Shown: one piece after another, positions 25,760 to 33,911 of the stretch | Layout of the letters: every line of letters begins with the position of its first letter | Position numbering within the stretch: position 1 is the stretch's first letter | Assembly: GCA_046050405.1 (NCBI GenBank) | Contig: JBJOPY010000035.1 | Coordinates: 1-60,274 of the forward strand | DNA length: 60,274 nucleotides | DNA from: JADKCL01 sp046050405 | GTDB taxonomy: Bacteria > Bacteroidota > Bacteroidia > J057 > JADKCL01 | Reading direction: 5' to 3' | Notes under the pieces: model-generated | What the model saw: only the letters and a program-made list of their open reading frames with translations | Database searches by the model: none | What the model was told of the DNA's origin: nothing | Made by a program: the position numbers and the translations under genes

Positions 25760-26767
25760 ATGAAAATTTCAGCTTCGATCTACTCCAGCAAGGGACGTGT
25801 CTTGGAATCCTTGGTGACCGAATTGGAAGCCATCGGGATGGACTATGTGCACATCGATTGCAACGACGACCCGGAAGTGGAAGAAGCCATCGCCCTGGTT
25901 CGAAGGGTGAGTGCATTGCCCATCGACCTGCACATCATCAGCAAGGAGCCCGAGCGGTTCTTCCCGATGATCGAAAGGCATCGGGTGGACCTTGTCACCA
26001 TCCAATACGAACAGATTGCCGGGCGCACCCTCGGGTTTCCCAGGCTGGGTTGCGAATGGGGCATGGCCATCACCACCCCCACCCCGATCCCTGTCTTCCA
26101 GCCCTTCGCGCAGGATTGCGACTTCATCTTGTTCATGACCACCACGCCCGGGCAGAGCGGAGGACAGTTTGATGCCGCCAACTTTGCAAAGATCCGGCAG
26201 TTCCGTAAATCCTTCCCCGGAAAGCGCGTCCATGTCGATGGGGGGGTGAATGCCGAGATTTCCTTCGTCCTGCGCAACCTCGGGGTCTATTGTGCGGTCT
26301 CGGGCTCCTTCCTGGTCAATGCGGAAAGCGTGCCGGTCGCCTACCTGAAGCTGCTGGTGCAGAAGGGTCACAACCACCTGTGCGTGGGCGACGTCATGTT
26401 TGGCCTCGGCGAGTTGCCAGTCCTGCCCGTCGTAGGCCTCGACATGCAAGAATTGGTGCGGACGATCGAGGAACATGCCATGGGCTACTGCCTGCTCACC
26501 GGAGCAGACGGATGCCTCGCGGGCCTTGTCACCAATGCCGACCTCCGCCGGGGATTGATCCGACACCTCAGTGAAGCCGTCCCGCTGGATGCTACAGCCA
26601 TGGTGAACTACGATCCCAAATTCATCCATGCCGATGCCACGATCAGTGAAATGCTGCAAAAAGTGAAAAGCTATCCCTCCATCGTACAATTCATGCCCGT
26701 GGTCGATGCAGAGCATCGCCTCGTCGGCGCTGTCAATTTCAACCACCTCATCTTGGGAGAATTATGA
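25760..26767 (+). CDS. Ribulose-phosphate-3-epimerase-like protein fused to a CBS pair
   Basis: A 335-residue two-domain protein. Residues 1-205 are a TIM barrel of the ribulose-phosphate epimerase family. The metal and catalytic residues are kept (His31 and Asp33 in YVHID, His58 in DLHII, Asp160 in VDGG), as is the phosphate loop FMTTTPGQSGGQF. The usual HxDVMDG stretch is changed to HIDCNDDPE. Residues about 215-335 form two CBS motifs (GCLAGLVTNADLRRGL; RLVGAVNFNHLILGEL), adenosyl-ligand sensors. A CBS tail is not usual for epimerases but is standard in KdsD arabinose-5-phosphate isomerase. It overlaps the next gene by 4 bp. An epimerase or isomerase acting on a sugar phosphate, allosterically controlled, is the best guess. 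Confidence 0.85.
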   Translation: MKISASIYSSKGRVLESLVTELEAIGMDYVHIDCNDDPEVEEAIALVRRVSALPIDLHIISKEPERFFPMIERHRVDLVTIQYEQIAGRTLGFPRLGCEWGMAITTPTPIPVFQPFAQDCDFILFMTTTPGQSGGQFDAANFAKIRQFRKSFPGKRVHVDGGVNAEISFVLRNLGVYCAVSGSFLVNAESVPVAYLKLLVQKGHNHLCVGDVMFGLGELPVLPVVGLDMQELVRTIEEHAMGYCLLTGADGCLAGLVTNADLRRGLIRHLSEAVPLDATAMVNYDPKFIHADATISEMLQKVKSYPSIVQFMPVVDAEHRLVGAVNFNHLILGEL

Positions 26768-27765
26768 TTGTCCACCTGCATCCTGCCGTAACAGAATACC
26801 AAGCCCTCCGGATGGCAGCCCAGATCCATGCCTTGCATTTCCATGACGGGCAGCGCTACGTGCTCGTCACCGGAGCCAAGGACAATTCCCTGGAAGGCAT
26901 CGACCTGGGCCTCATTGAGGGCAGCTGGGTGATGGACAGCGACATGCAGCTGGCCAGCCGCAAATACCTCCCCGGGACCCGTACGATCCATGTCGGCGAC
27001 ACCATCGCCATCGGCGGAGACACCGGGCATACGCTGATGATCACGGGGCCTTGCAGCGTGGAATCCCCGGAGCAGATCGAGGTCTGCGCCCAGTTGTGTG
27101 TGGAAATGGGCGTGAAGGTGCTGCGGGCCGGGGCCTACAAGCCCCGCACCTCCCCCTACAGCTTTCAGGGGATGGGAGCCGAAGGCCTCAGGCTCCTCGA
27201 CCGGATGCGGGAGAAATATGGGCTGAAGGTGATCACCGAGGTACGCGATTCGACCCATGTGCAGGAAGTGATCGCCTTTGCCGATGTCATTCAAATCGGG
27301 GCAAAGGCCATGTACGACCAGGGAATCCTGCGGAGCTGCGCCTCGGCAGGGAAGCCCGTGCTGCTCAAGCGCGGCTTTGGCTCCACCCTCCAGGAGTTTG
27401 TGCAGGCTGCGGAGTTCATGCTCTCGGGCGGAAACAGCGACATCATACTTTGCGAGCGGGGGATACGCACCTTTGAGACCAAGACGCGGTTCACGCTCGA
27501 CCTCTGCGGGGTCGCCTACCTCAAGGAATACACGAACTTGCCGGTGGTCCTGGATCCGAGCCATGCGATGGGCTATGCCTACGGTGTGGCCGACCTTGCC
27601 CGGGCATGCACTGCAATGGGGGTCGATGGCCTTCTGATCGAGTCCCATCCGAACCCCAAGGCCGCCAAGAGCGATGCCAGCCAGCAACTCGACCATCCGC
27701 AGTTCCGGGCGCTTCTCCAGAGCCTGCACCCGATCGCTGCCGCCGTGGGTCGCAAGATGATCTGA
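26764..27765 (+). CDS. DAHP-synthase-like (type I-beta) 3-deoxy-ulosonate-phosphate synthase
   Basis: A 333-residue PEP-aldose-phosphate condensing enzyme. Residues 1-70 form the ferredoxin-like regulatory domain of type I-beta DAHP synthases and the rest is the barrel. All four metal ligands are present (Cys97 in GPCSVES, His267 in DPSH, Glu293 in IESHP, Asp304 in KSDASQQL). So are KPRTS (126-130) and LKRG (201-204). The near-invariant GARNMQNF is replaced by GAKAMYDQ (179-186) and DPSHGTG-R by DPSHAMGY, so the aldose partner may not be erythrose 4-phosphate. It overlaps the upstream gene and precedes the phosphatase by 3 bp. A plain aromatic-pathway DAHP synthase remains possible. Confidence 0.85.
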   Translation: MIVHLHPAVTEYQALRMAAQIHALHFHDGQRYVLVTGAKDNSLEGIDLGLIEGSWVMDSDMQLASRKYLPGTRTIHVGDTIAIGGDTGHTLMITGPCSVESPEQIEVCAQLCVEMGVKVLRAGAYKPRTSPYSFQGMGAEGLRLLDRMREKYGLKVITEVRDSTHVQEVIAFADVIQIGAKAMYDQGILRSCASAGKPVLLKRGFGSTLQEFVQAAEFMLSGGNSDIILCERGIRTFETKTRFTLDLCGVAYLKEYTNLPVVLDPSHAMGYAYGVADLARACTAMGVDGLLIESHPNPKAAKSDASQQLDHPQFRALLQSLHPIAAAVGRKMI

Positions 27766-27768
27766 ACC

Positions 27769-28461
27769 ATGCAGCCATTCGCCCAAAACCTGAGCTTTCT
27801 GTTCCATCGAAGGGAATTGGACCGCCATGCCATCGCAGCACGCCTGGGAGGCACCACCGCCGAGCTGGCCCAGTGGATGGAAGGAAAAACGGAACCCCAT
27901 CTGCAGCAATTGCTCACATTGGCGGAGACCTTGCAAGTGAGCGTGGACGGCTTGATGAAGCGTGATCTCACGCAGCAGGCTCGTGCCGAAGACATCCGGC
28001 TGCTCGTGCTGGATGTGGATGGCGTCCTCACGGACGGCGGCATCTACCTCACCGAGACGGGGGACGAGATCAGGAAATTCCATGCACGGGATGGCCGGGG
28101 GATCCTCGCAGCACAAAAAGGGGGGATCGAAGTCGCCTTTTTGAGCGGAGGCCAACACAGCACAGCGATCCAGGCCAGGGCATTGCGGCTGGGTGTCAAG
28201 CGCTGGTATGTGGGCAAGTCCCCGAAGACAGGCATCCTGGAAGGCTGGCTTGCCGACTCCAAACTGACCTACGCGCAGGTAGCCTACATCGGGGACGATT
28301 CCAATGACCTCGGAGCCATTGCCAAGGCGGGTTTCACGGCCTGCCCGGCCGATGCCGCACCCCGGAACCGGGAAGTCGTGGACATCATTCTCAAGACCGG
28401 AGGCGGACAAGGCTGTGTCCGCGAATTCATCGAAGAGCACCTCGGAATCATAGTCGATTAG
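27769..28461 (+). CDS. KdsC-type HAD phosphatase with N-terminal XRE helix-turn-helix
   Basis: A 230-residue fusion. Residues 1-65 are an XRE/Cro helix-turn-helix (IAARLGGTTAELAQWMEGKT, then LAETLQVSVDGLM). Residues 75-230 are a cap-less HAD phosphatase of the KdsC group: nucleophile and acid Asp82/Asp84 in LDVDGVLTDG, Ser126 in LSGG, Lys150/153 in GKSPKTG, and Asp176/180 in GDDSND. KdsC removes phosphate from 3-deoxy-octulosonate 8-phosphate. Here it lies 3 bp behind the DAHP-synthase-like gene, so its product is the likely substrate. The DNA-binding-like domain is unusual for KdsC (about 170 residues) and could serve autoregulation or oligomerisation. Confidence 0.88.
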   Translation: MQPFAQNLSFLFHRRELDRHAIAARLGGTTAELAQWMEGKTEPHLQQLLTLAETLQVSVDGLMKRDLTQQARAEDIRLLVLDVDGVLTDGGIYLTETGDEIRKFHARDGRGILAAQKGGIEVAFLSGGQHSTAIQARALRLGVKRWYVGKSPKTGILEGWLADSKLTYAQVAYIGDDSNDLGAIAKAGFTACPADAAPRNREVVDIILKTGGGQGCVREFIEEHLGIIVD

Positions 28462-28543
28462 TGCGATGGGGAACACGCACGGGTGGAGGCGCAGCCCACC
28501 CACGCAGGGTGCGAAGGAAGGCAAGCCGGGATTTCCTTCCTGG

Positions 28544-29473
28544 ATGCCTGCGCGTCTGTGGAATAGAATCATCCCATGCGCCGTGTTGTCGGTCATGGTG
28601 GCGGGAACCCTTCTCGCCCAGGATACGATCCACTTGCACGGAGACACCATCCGGGTGGGTGAATTGGAATGGGACATGCAAAAGGATTGGAAGGGCAGGG
28701 GCACAAGGATCACGGGGAACCGGATGCTGTACGGCGACCATGTACGCATCTTGCTGCGCTATTTTCCGAATCGAATGGTTTCCGAGATTGCATTTGGATA
28801 CCTCGACGAGGAGGGAGGCTTCGTCAGTCACGGCCCTGCACGGTACTATTATGAATCGGGGGAACTGCTCAGCAAGCGGAGGTTTGTCGAAGGCCAATTG
28901 CAAGGGCAGGCGATGGATTTCCATCGCAATGGCAAGCCAATGGCCCGCGCCCATGCCCGGGACGGCCGCCTGGAGGGTGCCTATGAAAGCTATTACCCGG
29001 ACGGCACGCGGGAGATTGCCTGCTACTACGTGCGGGACAGCCTTTCCGGAACCTTCCGCACCTGGTACTCCAATGGCCAGCCCAGGCGCATCGAGCATTG
29101 GCAGGGCGATCAGAAGATCGGCCCTGACAGCACGTTTTATGAAAATGGCAGGCTGGAGAGTGTGATCCCCTACGACCATGACCTGCGAAACGGAGTCGCC
29201 CGGGTCTATCACCGCACAGGAAGGGTCTGGACGGAACATCGGTATGATCAGGGGCGCCTGGTGGACATCGCATACACACAGAGCAAGGAAGGAGCCCCGT
29301 TGGATCCCGGTGATTTCCGGAACGGCCGTGGCTGGGTCAATGTCTATGACGCAAACGGGCTGTTGCTGGAGCGTGTTTTTTTCCGTGATGGGCATCCAGG
29401 GAAGCGGCGGAAGGTGAAGGGTGAGGATGGGAGGCCATCTTTCCCGGAGCCTATCGCTCGTGATGGGGGCTAG
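28544..29473 (+). CDS. Exported MORN-variant (YwqK-like) repeat protein
   Basis: A protein of about 309 residues, exported through a signal peptide (PARLWNRIIPCAVLSVMVAG, then TLLAQ). From about residue 85 it is made of six or so MORN_2 repeats of 20-23 residues with the pattern Y-x-x-G-x-x-x-x-x-x, e.g. ARYYYESGELLSKRRFVEGQ and YESYYPDGTREIACYY. These are often annotated as YwqK antitoxin-like, but in Bacteroidota they are mostly uncharacterised envelope proteins. An earlier in-frame ATG at 28466, 5 bp after the kdsC-like stop, is possible. The start at 28544 was chosen because it gives a normal signal-peptide n-region. It may be the fourth gene of the upstream operon. Confidence 0.8.
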   Translation: MPARLWNRIIPCAVLSVMVAGTLLAQDTIHLHGDTIRVGELEWDMQKDWKGRGTRITGNRMLYGDHVRILLRYFPNRMVSEIAFGYLDEEGGFVSHGPARYYYESGELLSKRRFVEGQLQGQAMDFHRNGKPMARAHARDGRLEGAYESYYPDGTREIACYYVRDSLSGTFRTWYSNGQPRRIEHWQGDQKIGPDSTFYENGRLESVIPYDHDLRNGVARVYHRTGRVWTEHRYDQGRLVDIAYTQSKEGAPLDPGDFRNGRGWVNVYDANGLLLERVFFRDGHPGKRRKVKGEDGRPSFPEPIARDGG

Positions 29474-29662
29474 TCCCCGTCGCGATCCCCGCTTAGACGC
29501 TGCCGCGCTTGGGGCATGGAATTGCGACCAGCCGTGCAGAAGCCCGAGAAATAGAATCAATTGACGTGGGAATCAGCCTTTCCTGCGATGTGCTTCCTGG
29601 ATTGCGGTCGTCTCCTTTTGCATGGAGGCCCTGAGCAATGAATCCTCCCACCTTCCTCGTGG

Positions 29663-30508
29663 TCAACTCGCGGCCAGGCCAAGCTCCCCCAACAGCAGCG
29701 CAAAGTTCACGTCCTCGGCCAGTTCCTCCATGGCGGGGGCGCCAGCCTCCCGCGACGCGGCGAAAGCCTCCTCGTGGTACCTGAACAATGACCATTGGCC
29801 CTCCGAATACTCCAGACTCGTGAGGCTCTCCACCCAGTCCCCGCTGTTCAGGTAGGAGACATTGCCCTTGACCGTCGTGATGTCTCGGATCTCAGGCTTG
29901 TGAATGTGGCCAACCACCACGGCATCGTAGCCGTTCCCAATAGCCGCATTGGCGGCGACTTCCTCCCAGTGGTACTTTTTTTTGACGATGCCCTTGACCC
30001 AGCCCTTGATTTCCTTCGAGATATGGCGCGGACGGCCACCGAACCTGGCCAGGATCCAATTGAGCATCTTGTTCAGTCGGATGGCGCGGTCGTACCATCG
30101 GCCGCCCCACTTGGCGAGCCACTTGTGGTTCATGGACTGGTCAAACGCATCACCGTGAAACACCCAGACTTTCTTGCCGTTTTGCTCCAGCGTGACATGG
30201 TTCAGGATACTGAATCCGCCCAGCTGAAAGCCAAGGTAGCGGCGCATGAGTTCGTCATGGTTGCCGCAGATGTAGTCCACCCTTACCCCAGCCTTCAGAA
30301 GCTGGACGAAATGCTGGAGGATCGCGGTATGGCTCTTCGGCCAGAAACGCTTGCTAAACTGCCAGATGTCGATCAAGTCCCCGTTGAGGATCACCCGTTC
30401 CGGGGAGATGCTGCGCAGGTACTTCAGCAGCTCGTCCGCCCGGCACCCATGGGTGCCGAGGTGAACGTCTGACAAGACTACAAGGTCGATATTTCTTATT
30501 CCGGACAA
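29663..30508 (-). CDS. UDP-2,3-diacylglucosamine diphosphatase-like metallophosphoesterase
   Basis: A calcineurin-type phosphoesterase of about 281 residues resembling the LpxH-like enzymes of Bacteroidota, which hydrolyse UDP-2,3-diacylglucosamine in lipid A synthesis. Metal motifs are all present: SDVHLGTHG, LNGDLIDIW, CGNHDE, FHGDAFD and VVGHIHKPEI. The start is uncertain because no ATG is available. The TTG at 30508 begins just before the conserved RNIDLVVLSDVHL and was chosen because a near-perfect -7 element (TACTTTTA, 30574-30567) lies upstream of it. A GTG at 30619 would extend the frame through that element. The gene converges with the MORN protein. Confidence 0.85.
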   Translation of the reverse strand: MSGIRNIDLVVLSDVHLGTHGCRADELLKYLRSISPERVILNGDLIDIWQFSKRFWPKSHTAILQHFVQLLKAGVRVDYICGNHDELMRRYLGFQLGGFSILNHVTLEQNGKKVWVFHGDAFDQSMNHKWLAKWGGRWYDRAIRLNKMLNWILARFGGRPRHISKEIKGWVKGIVKKKYHWEEVAANAAIGNGYDAVVVGHIHKPEIRDITTVKGNVSYLNSGDWVESLTSLEYSEGQWSLFRYHEEAFAASREAGAPAMEELAEDVNFALLLGELGLAAS

Positions 30509-31128
30509 TCTGACTCCTGTTCTCAAGCCACACCCGCCTGGGCTGGGCGTGATCTTGTCTATCGGGTGTAAAAGTAGGGCAATATCGCAGGAATTGCCAC
30601 CGTTTTCAGGTGATTGCACAAGATTAACAACTCCTTAGCACCGCGATGAAATCCCAGGATTGCCATTGAGGGGAACGTCGAACCGCGACGAAGAATTATG
30701 AATGCTGGGCATGACCCAGGATTGCGCACTGTCCGAACACCAGCCCTGTTCCGAACCCGGCTGGAAATCCTGACCGAGGCAGTGGTGCGGGAACCCCTGC
30801 TGGTCGAAACAATCGCAAGAAATCTGTCCTCGGCCAAAAAATAAACCAAAAAGTCGTAAAAGGGTGCTAGTTATCGGGGAAATACCCCAAAAATGCCGAT
30901 CATTTCAAAGGAGAACCCTCGATTGTCCCTCTACAAAGTGGAATATCGTCTAACAACCATGATTTTTCTTCGGTGAACACCTGATATATTGGGGAATTAT
31001 ATCCCTATCCTTAATATCCAACAACTTTTTACATCATAAGAATAAATTTTATGGAGTTCAAAATTCCTTGGATCACTGAAAATTTCCGATTTTTCTCGAT
31101 ATTCATTTCTTGAATCCCGAGAATCGTC
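30509..31128. other. Long gene-poor leader between lpxH-like gene and glnN
   Basis: About 620 bp between divergent genes. The first 350 bp are GC-rich like coding DNA and include one short open frame (listed separately). The last 270 bp are AT-rich and hold the glnN promoter. No riboswitch fold or RNA gene was recognised. Confidence 0.4.
30698..30844 (+). CDS. Possible small protein or gene remnant (48 codons)
   Basis: An ATG at 30698 opens 48 codons ending in TAA. The peptide contains the helical, evenly charged stretch RTRLEILTEAVVREPLLVET followed by IARNLSSAKK, which reads like real coding sequence. No family was recognised and no promoter or ribosome site is evident, so it may be the decayed 3' end of a lost gene. 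Confidence 0.25.
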   Translation: MNAGHDPGLRTVRTPALFRTRLEILTEAVVREPLLVETIARNLSSAKK

Positions 31129-31136
31129 TAGTTTTG
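31129..31136 (+). promoter_or_regulatory. -7 element of glnN
   Basis: TAGTTTTG, a perfect match 31 bp before the ATG at 31168. A TTG at 31110-31112 is 16 bp upstream, slightly closer than usual. Confidence 0.5.
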
Positions 31137-31167
31137 CCGCCATTATTGATCTCTTACCCCTAATAAA

Positions 31168-33354
31168 ATGGTGAATCTTCGTTCAAAGGCACTTCAAATG
31201 ATACAAGATCGGCTGCCGGCACCCCCTGCGAGCCATCCGAATCGGATCTCAGAGATATTTGGAGAGAATGTTTTCAACCAAGAGGTGATGAAGCAATACC
31301 TCACCAAGGAAGTTTACAAAGCACTCCAATCCGCAATTGACCATGGCGCGACCGTGGGGCGCGACATTGCGGAGAGCGTCGCCAATGGCATGAAAGCCTG
31401 GGCGATCGAGAAAGGTGCCACCCACTACACGCACTGGTTCCAACCATTGACGGGCCTGACCGCCGAGAAGCACGATTCGTTCCTGAAAATGGAAGGCACC
31501 AAGGCCGTGGAGGCGTTCTCGGGTGACAACCTGGTGCAGCAGGAGCCGGATGCCAGCTCACTTCCCAGCGGAGGGATCCGAAACACCTTCGAAGCACGCG
31601 GCTACACCGCCTGGGATCCAAGTTCGCCGGCCTTCATCTTCGAGACACCGTACGGAAAGACGCTCTGCATTCCGACGATTTTCGTTTCCTATACTGGGGA
31701 AGCCCTGGACTACAAGGTGCCATTGCTGAAAACCATCGAGGTGCTGAGCAAGGCGGCGGTGGATGTCTGCCATTTCTTTGACCGCAGTGTCAAGCGTGTC
31801 ACACCGACCCTGGGCATCGAGCAGGAGTATTTCCTCATCGACCGCACATGGGCCGACCTGCGTCCAGACCTGACGATGTGCGGCCGTGCCGTCATCGGCG
31901 CGCCGCCAGCACGCGGGCAGCAGCTAGAGGACCACTATTTCGGGTCGATTCCTGACCGGGTCTTTGCCTGCATGAAGGAGTTTGAGCTGGAAGCCTTCCG
32001 CATGGGCATCCCGCTGACCACCCGTCACAATGAAGTGGCCCCCAGCCAGTTCGAGTGTGCACCCATCTTCGAGGAGCTGAACGTGGCCATCGACCACAAC
32101 CTCTTGCTCATGGACTTGATCGACCGGGTGGCACGCAAGCACGACTTCCGTGTACTCTTCCACGAAAAACCATTCGCCTTCATCAATGGCAGTGGCAAGC
32201 ACAACAACTGGTCCATTGCCACGGATGCAGGGAAGAACCTTCTCTCACCCGGCAATGCGCCCAAGGACAACTTGCAGTTCCTGACCTTTTTCATCAACAT
32301 CATCAAGGCACTCCACGTGCATGCAGACCTGATGCGCGCCGTGGTCGCCAGTGCCGCGAACGACCATCGGCTCGGCGCAAACGAGGCTCCGCCTGCCATC
32401 ATCAGCACATTCATTGGCACACAGCTCTCCAAGGTTCTGGATGAAATGGAGAAGCCGAACCGGAGGAAAAACGCAGATGCCCCGAAAAACTATGTACGCC
32501 TGGGGATACCGAAGATTCCAGAGATCCTGCTGGACAATACCGACCGCAACCGCACCTCGCCCTTTGCCTTTACTGGCAACAAGTTCGAGTTCCGCGCCGT
32601 CGGGTCCAGTGCCAACAGCGCAGGCCCGATGATCGTCCTGAATGCCATCGTCGCCCACCAGCTCATCGAGTTCAAGAAGACGGTGGATCGCAAGGTGCTG
32701 CGCGGCAAGAAGAAGGATGCCGCCATCCTCGAAGTGCTCCGGGACTACATCAGGGAAAGCAAGGCGATCCGGTTCGAAGGCAACGGCTATAGCAAGGAAT
32801 GGGAAGAGGAGGCAGCAGCGCGTGGCTTGAGCAATGTCAAGCAGACGCCCCGTGCACTGGATGCCTATGTTTCCAAGCAATCGGTGGAGCTGTTCACCAC
32901 CCTTGGAATCTTCAAGCACCACGAATTGCATGCCCGCCATGAGATTCGCGTGGAGCAATACATCAAGAAAACCGCCATCGAGGCCCGTATCCAAGCCGAG
33001 ATGATCACCAGCTATGTGATCCCTGCCAGCATCTCCTACCAAAGCCTGGTGCTCGGAAACATCAATGCGATGAAGGCCGCCGGCCTGGAGCAGCATGCCT
33101 ACGAAGCCCAATTGCATATTGTCCGCAACATTGCCGATGAGATGGGGAAGGTTCACCAAAACGTGGCCAGGCTGAAGGAGCTGCTCCTCATGGCCGAAGA
33201 AGCCCATCCGCTGCGCGAGCAAGCCATCTTTTATGGGGACAGGATTGTTCCGTTGATGGCTGAGATTCGCTTGGGTGCGGATGCGCTCGAGGAGCTCGTG
33301 GCAGACGACCACTGGCCGCTGCCGAAGTACCGGGAGATGCTGTTTGCGAAGTAG
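31168..33354 (+). CDS. glnN: Glutamine synthetase type III
   Basis: A 728-residue GSIII enzyme, the large form common in Bacteroidota. It makes glutamine from glutamate, ammonia and ATP. The GSIII-specific N-terminal domain (about 1-140) includes FGENVFNQEVMKQYL and THYTHWFQPLTG. The catalytic core has GIEQEYFLID, TRHNEVAPSQFE, NGSGKHNNWSIAT and NDHRLGANEAPPAIIS. The unusual GSIII C-terminus continues past NKFEFRAVGSS to a helical tail. It has its own promoter and a strong terminator, so it is monocistronic. No GlnB or ammonium transporter gene adjoins. Confidence 0.97.
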   Translation: MVNLRSKALQMIQDRLPAPPASHPNRISEIFGENVFNQEVMKQYLTKEVYKALQSAIDHGATVGRDIAESVANGMKAWAIEKGATHYTHWFQPLTGLTAEKHDSFLKMEGTKAVEAFSGDNLVQQEPDASSLPSGGIRNTFEARGYTAWDPSSPAFIFETPYGKTLCIPTIFVSYTGEALDYKVPLLKTIEVLSKAAVDVCHFFDRSVKRVTPTLGIEQEYFLIDRTWADLRPDLTMCGRAVIGAPPARGQQLEDHYFGSIPDRVFACMKEFELEAFRMGIPLTTRHNEVAPSQFECAPIFEELNVAIDHNLLLMDLIDRVARKHDFRVLFHEKPFAFINGSGKHNNWSIATDAGKNLLSPGNAPKDNLQFLTFFINIIKALHVHADLMRAVVASAANDHRLGANEAPPAIISTFIGTQLSKVLDEMEKPNRRKNADAPKNYVRLGIPKIPEILLDNTDRNRTSPFAFTGNKFEFRAVGSSANSAGPMIVLNAIVAHQLIEFKKTVDRKVLRGKKKDAAILEVLRDYIRESKAIRFEGNGYSKEWEEEAAARGLSNVKQTPRALDAYVSKQSVELFTTLGIFKHHELHARHEIRVEQYIKKTAIEARIQAEMITSYVIPASISYQSLVLGNINAMKAAGLEQHAYEAQLHIVRNIADEMGKVHQNVARLKELLLMAEEAHPLREQAIFYGDRIVPLMAEIRLGADALEELVADDHWPLPKYREMLFAK

Positions 33355-33375
33355 TGCGGGCAACCAGGACTGTCG

Positions 33376-33405
33376 AAAAGGGAGAGGCCGAGGCCTCTCC
33401 CTTTT
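33376..33405 (+). terminator. Intrinsic terminator of glnN
   Basis: AAAAGGGAGAGGCC (33376-33389) pairs perfectly with GGCCTCTCCCTTTT (33392-33405), a 14-bp stem with a minimal loop flanked by A and T runs. It lies 22 bp past the glnN stop. Its A/T symmetry would also let it work for minus-strand transcription. Confidence 0.85.
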
Positions 33406-33495
33406 CATGAATGGATCACGTCATGGACAGTGGGTATGCGGGATCCGATGGCCGGATCCACCCTATCGCCCCGGTGTTCCGGGCTCCGCATCCAC

Positions 33496-33740
33496 CTAGG
33501 CTGCACCTACAGGCCGCAAAATAACCCCATGAGCAAGCCCATGTCCCCGCCGATCACCCTTCCTTGAGGAACCACCTGGGTCAGCAGGATGAGGGGCACC
33601 ATCAGGAAGAAGAAATGGATGTGTGGATCCCCCGCTCGACGGCATGGCAGTAGAAGTCGTTGGCGGCGAGCAGAAAGCAGGGCAAGGTCGCCCCAATGAG
33701 CGGTGGCTAGAAGTATTCCAAGTAAGTGAAATCCCAGTTT
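33496..33740 (-). pseudogene. Possible decayed small membrane protein gene
   Basis: Minus-strand translation gives a hydrophobic C-terminus, HFFFLMVPLILLTQVVPQGR followed by VIGGDMGLLMGLFCGL and a stop. Just upstream, another frame reads LIGATLPCFLLAANDFYCHA, also helix-like. The two fit one membrane protein interrupted by a frameshift. No start, promoter or family is evident. The rest of 33406-33911 shows nothing I can support. Confidence 0.25.
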
Positions 33741-33911
33741 TGTAGCTACAGAGCGCACTTTTGCAGGGGAGGTGTACGCGATGGAGGATTGAAGGTGAAC
33801 CGCATGGCCGGATAGGCCCGTCAGGGTCATGGGAAAGGACTGGATTCGTATTGGGCGACAATCTGTCGTGATAGATGATCTGCCCAAAAGGCAGCAGGTG
33901 CTGCACGGAGC

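Noticed and set aside
26671..28749. Very long minus-strand open frame (about 690 codons) across the DAHP-synthase-like and KdsC-like genes
   Set aside because: It is the antisense shadow of GC-rich genes. The plus strand carries all catalytic motifs and coupled start/stop overlaps.
28544..29473. Toxin-antitoxin antitoxin call for the YwqK-like protein
   Set aside because: The name comes from MORN-variant repeats only. The protein is exported and no toxin gene is adjacent.
32245..33408. Minus-strand frame of about 387 codons within glnN
   Set aside because: Glutamine synthetase III motifs lie on the plus strand throughout. The antisense product has no family features.
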